From contig JAQWPD010000074.1 in NCBI GenBank assembly GCA_029245525.1, positions 1 through 55,875 on the forward strand: DNA of 55,875 bases, written 5' to 3'. A program made the position numbers and the translations under genes. This DNA comes from Gammaproteobacteria bacterium (GTDB lineage: Bacteria; Pseudomonadota; Gammaproteobacteria; Steroidobacterales; GCA-2729495). The notes beneath the pieces were generated by a model. The model saw nothing but the letters and a program-made list of their open reading frames with translations, did not search any database and was not told where the DNA came from. Below are positions 55,875-55,875 of the stretch, in pieces. Within the stretch, counting starts at the first letter, position 1. Every line of letters begins with the position of its first letter.

Positions 55875-55875
55875 C

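Noticed and set aside
1-55875. Mobile elements, CRISPR arrays, prophage or toxin-antitoxin loci
   Set aside because: I saw no transposase or integrase genes, no spaced direct repeats and no such gene pairs; gene order is conserved housekeeping.

Overview
The window is a gene-dense stretch of a gammaproteobacterial chromosome with about 55 protein genes, almost all housekeeping. I see no phage, insertion sequence, CRISPR array or rRNA. The classification rests on gene order: pepP-ubiH-ubiI-gcv beside zapA-6S RNA-fau, tldD-yhdP-rng-maf, leuS-lptE, lnt-corC-ybeY-ybeZ-miaB, ssb/uvrA, and the rpmJ-rpsM-rpsK-rpsD-rpoA-rplQ operon. A Coq7-type hydroxylase near a Crp/Vfr regulator and a Sat-CysC fusion suggest the Pseudomonadales/Cellvibrionales side of the class rather than enterobacteria; that placement is inference.

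Layout. 1-4770 (minus): glycine cleavage operon gcvT-gcvH-gcvPA-gcvPB behind a tandem glycine riboswitch with a terminator; gcvPB carries an in-frame TAA and runs off the left edge. 4772-9300 (minus): ubiI, ubiH, pepP, ygfB. 9413-11700 (plus): TIGR02449 coiled-coil gene, zapA, 6S RNA, fau, and a lysine/alanine-repeat histone-like gene split by an in-frame TAG. 11720-21968: rpiA, tRNA-Gln with rpsI-rplM, a DUF481 outer membrane protein, coq7, crp/vfr, rpe, djlA, purC, a YihY-type membrane protein, pmbA and purE. 22051-32851 (minus): a small membrane protein, tldD, yhdP, rng, maf, rlmH, rsfS, nadD, holA and a Trm112-like gene. 32944-36370: yidD, sufE, cysS, divergent hisI and an unknown multi-span membrane protein, a block placed between holA and lptE-leuS, which are neighbours in E. 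coli. 36398-47144 (minus): lptE, leuS, lnt, corC, ybeY, ybeZ, miaB, a bifunctional ATP sulfurylase/APS kinase, and ssb. 47466-55875: uvrA, trpS, pepQ and the alpha ribosomal operon down to a complete rpmJ at the right edge.

How the genes work together. UbiI, UbiH and Coq7 can supply all three ring hydroxylations of ubiquinone synthesis. TldD and PmbA/TldE form one metalloprotease. GcvT, H, PA and PB form the glycine decarboxylase, in the split P-protein form that is uncommon in this class. Maf, RNase G, RlmH, RsfS, NadD and HolA form a tightly packed, partly overlapping run.

No undescribed multi-gene system is evident. The signals most worth a second look are the two single-codon nonsense interruptions (gcvPB and the histone-like gene), a long perfect palindrome that includes the tRNA-Gln CCA end, active-site departures in PurE and HisI, and the rearranged lptE-holA junction. 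Product names come from recognising sequences and motifs by eye; no database search was possible.
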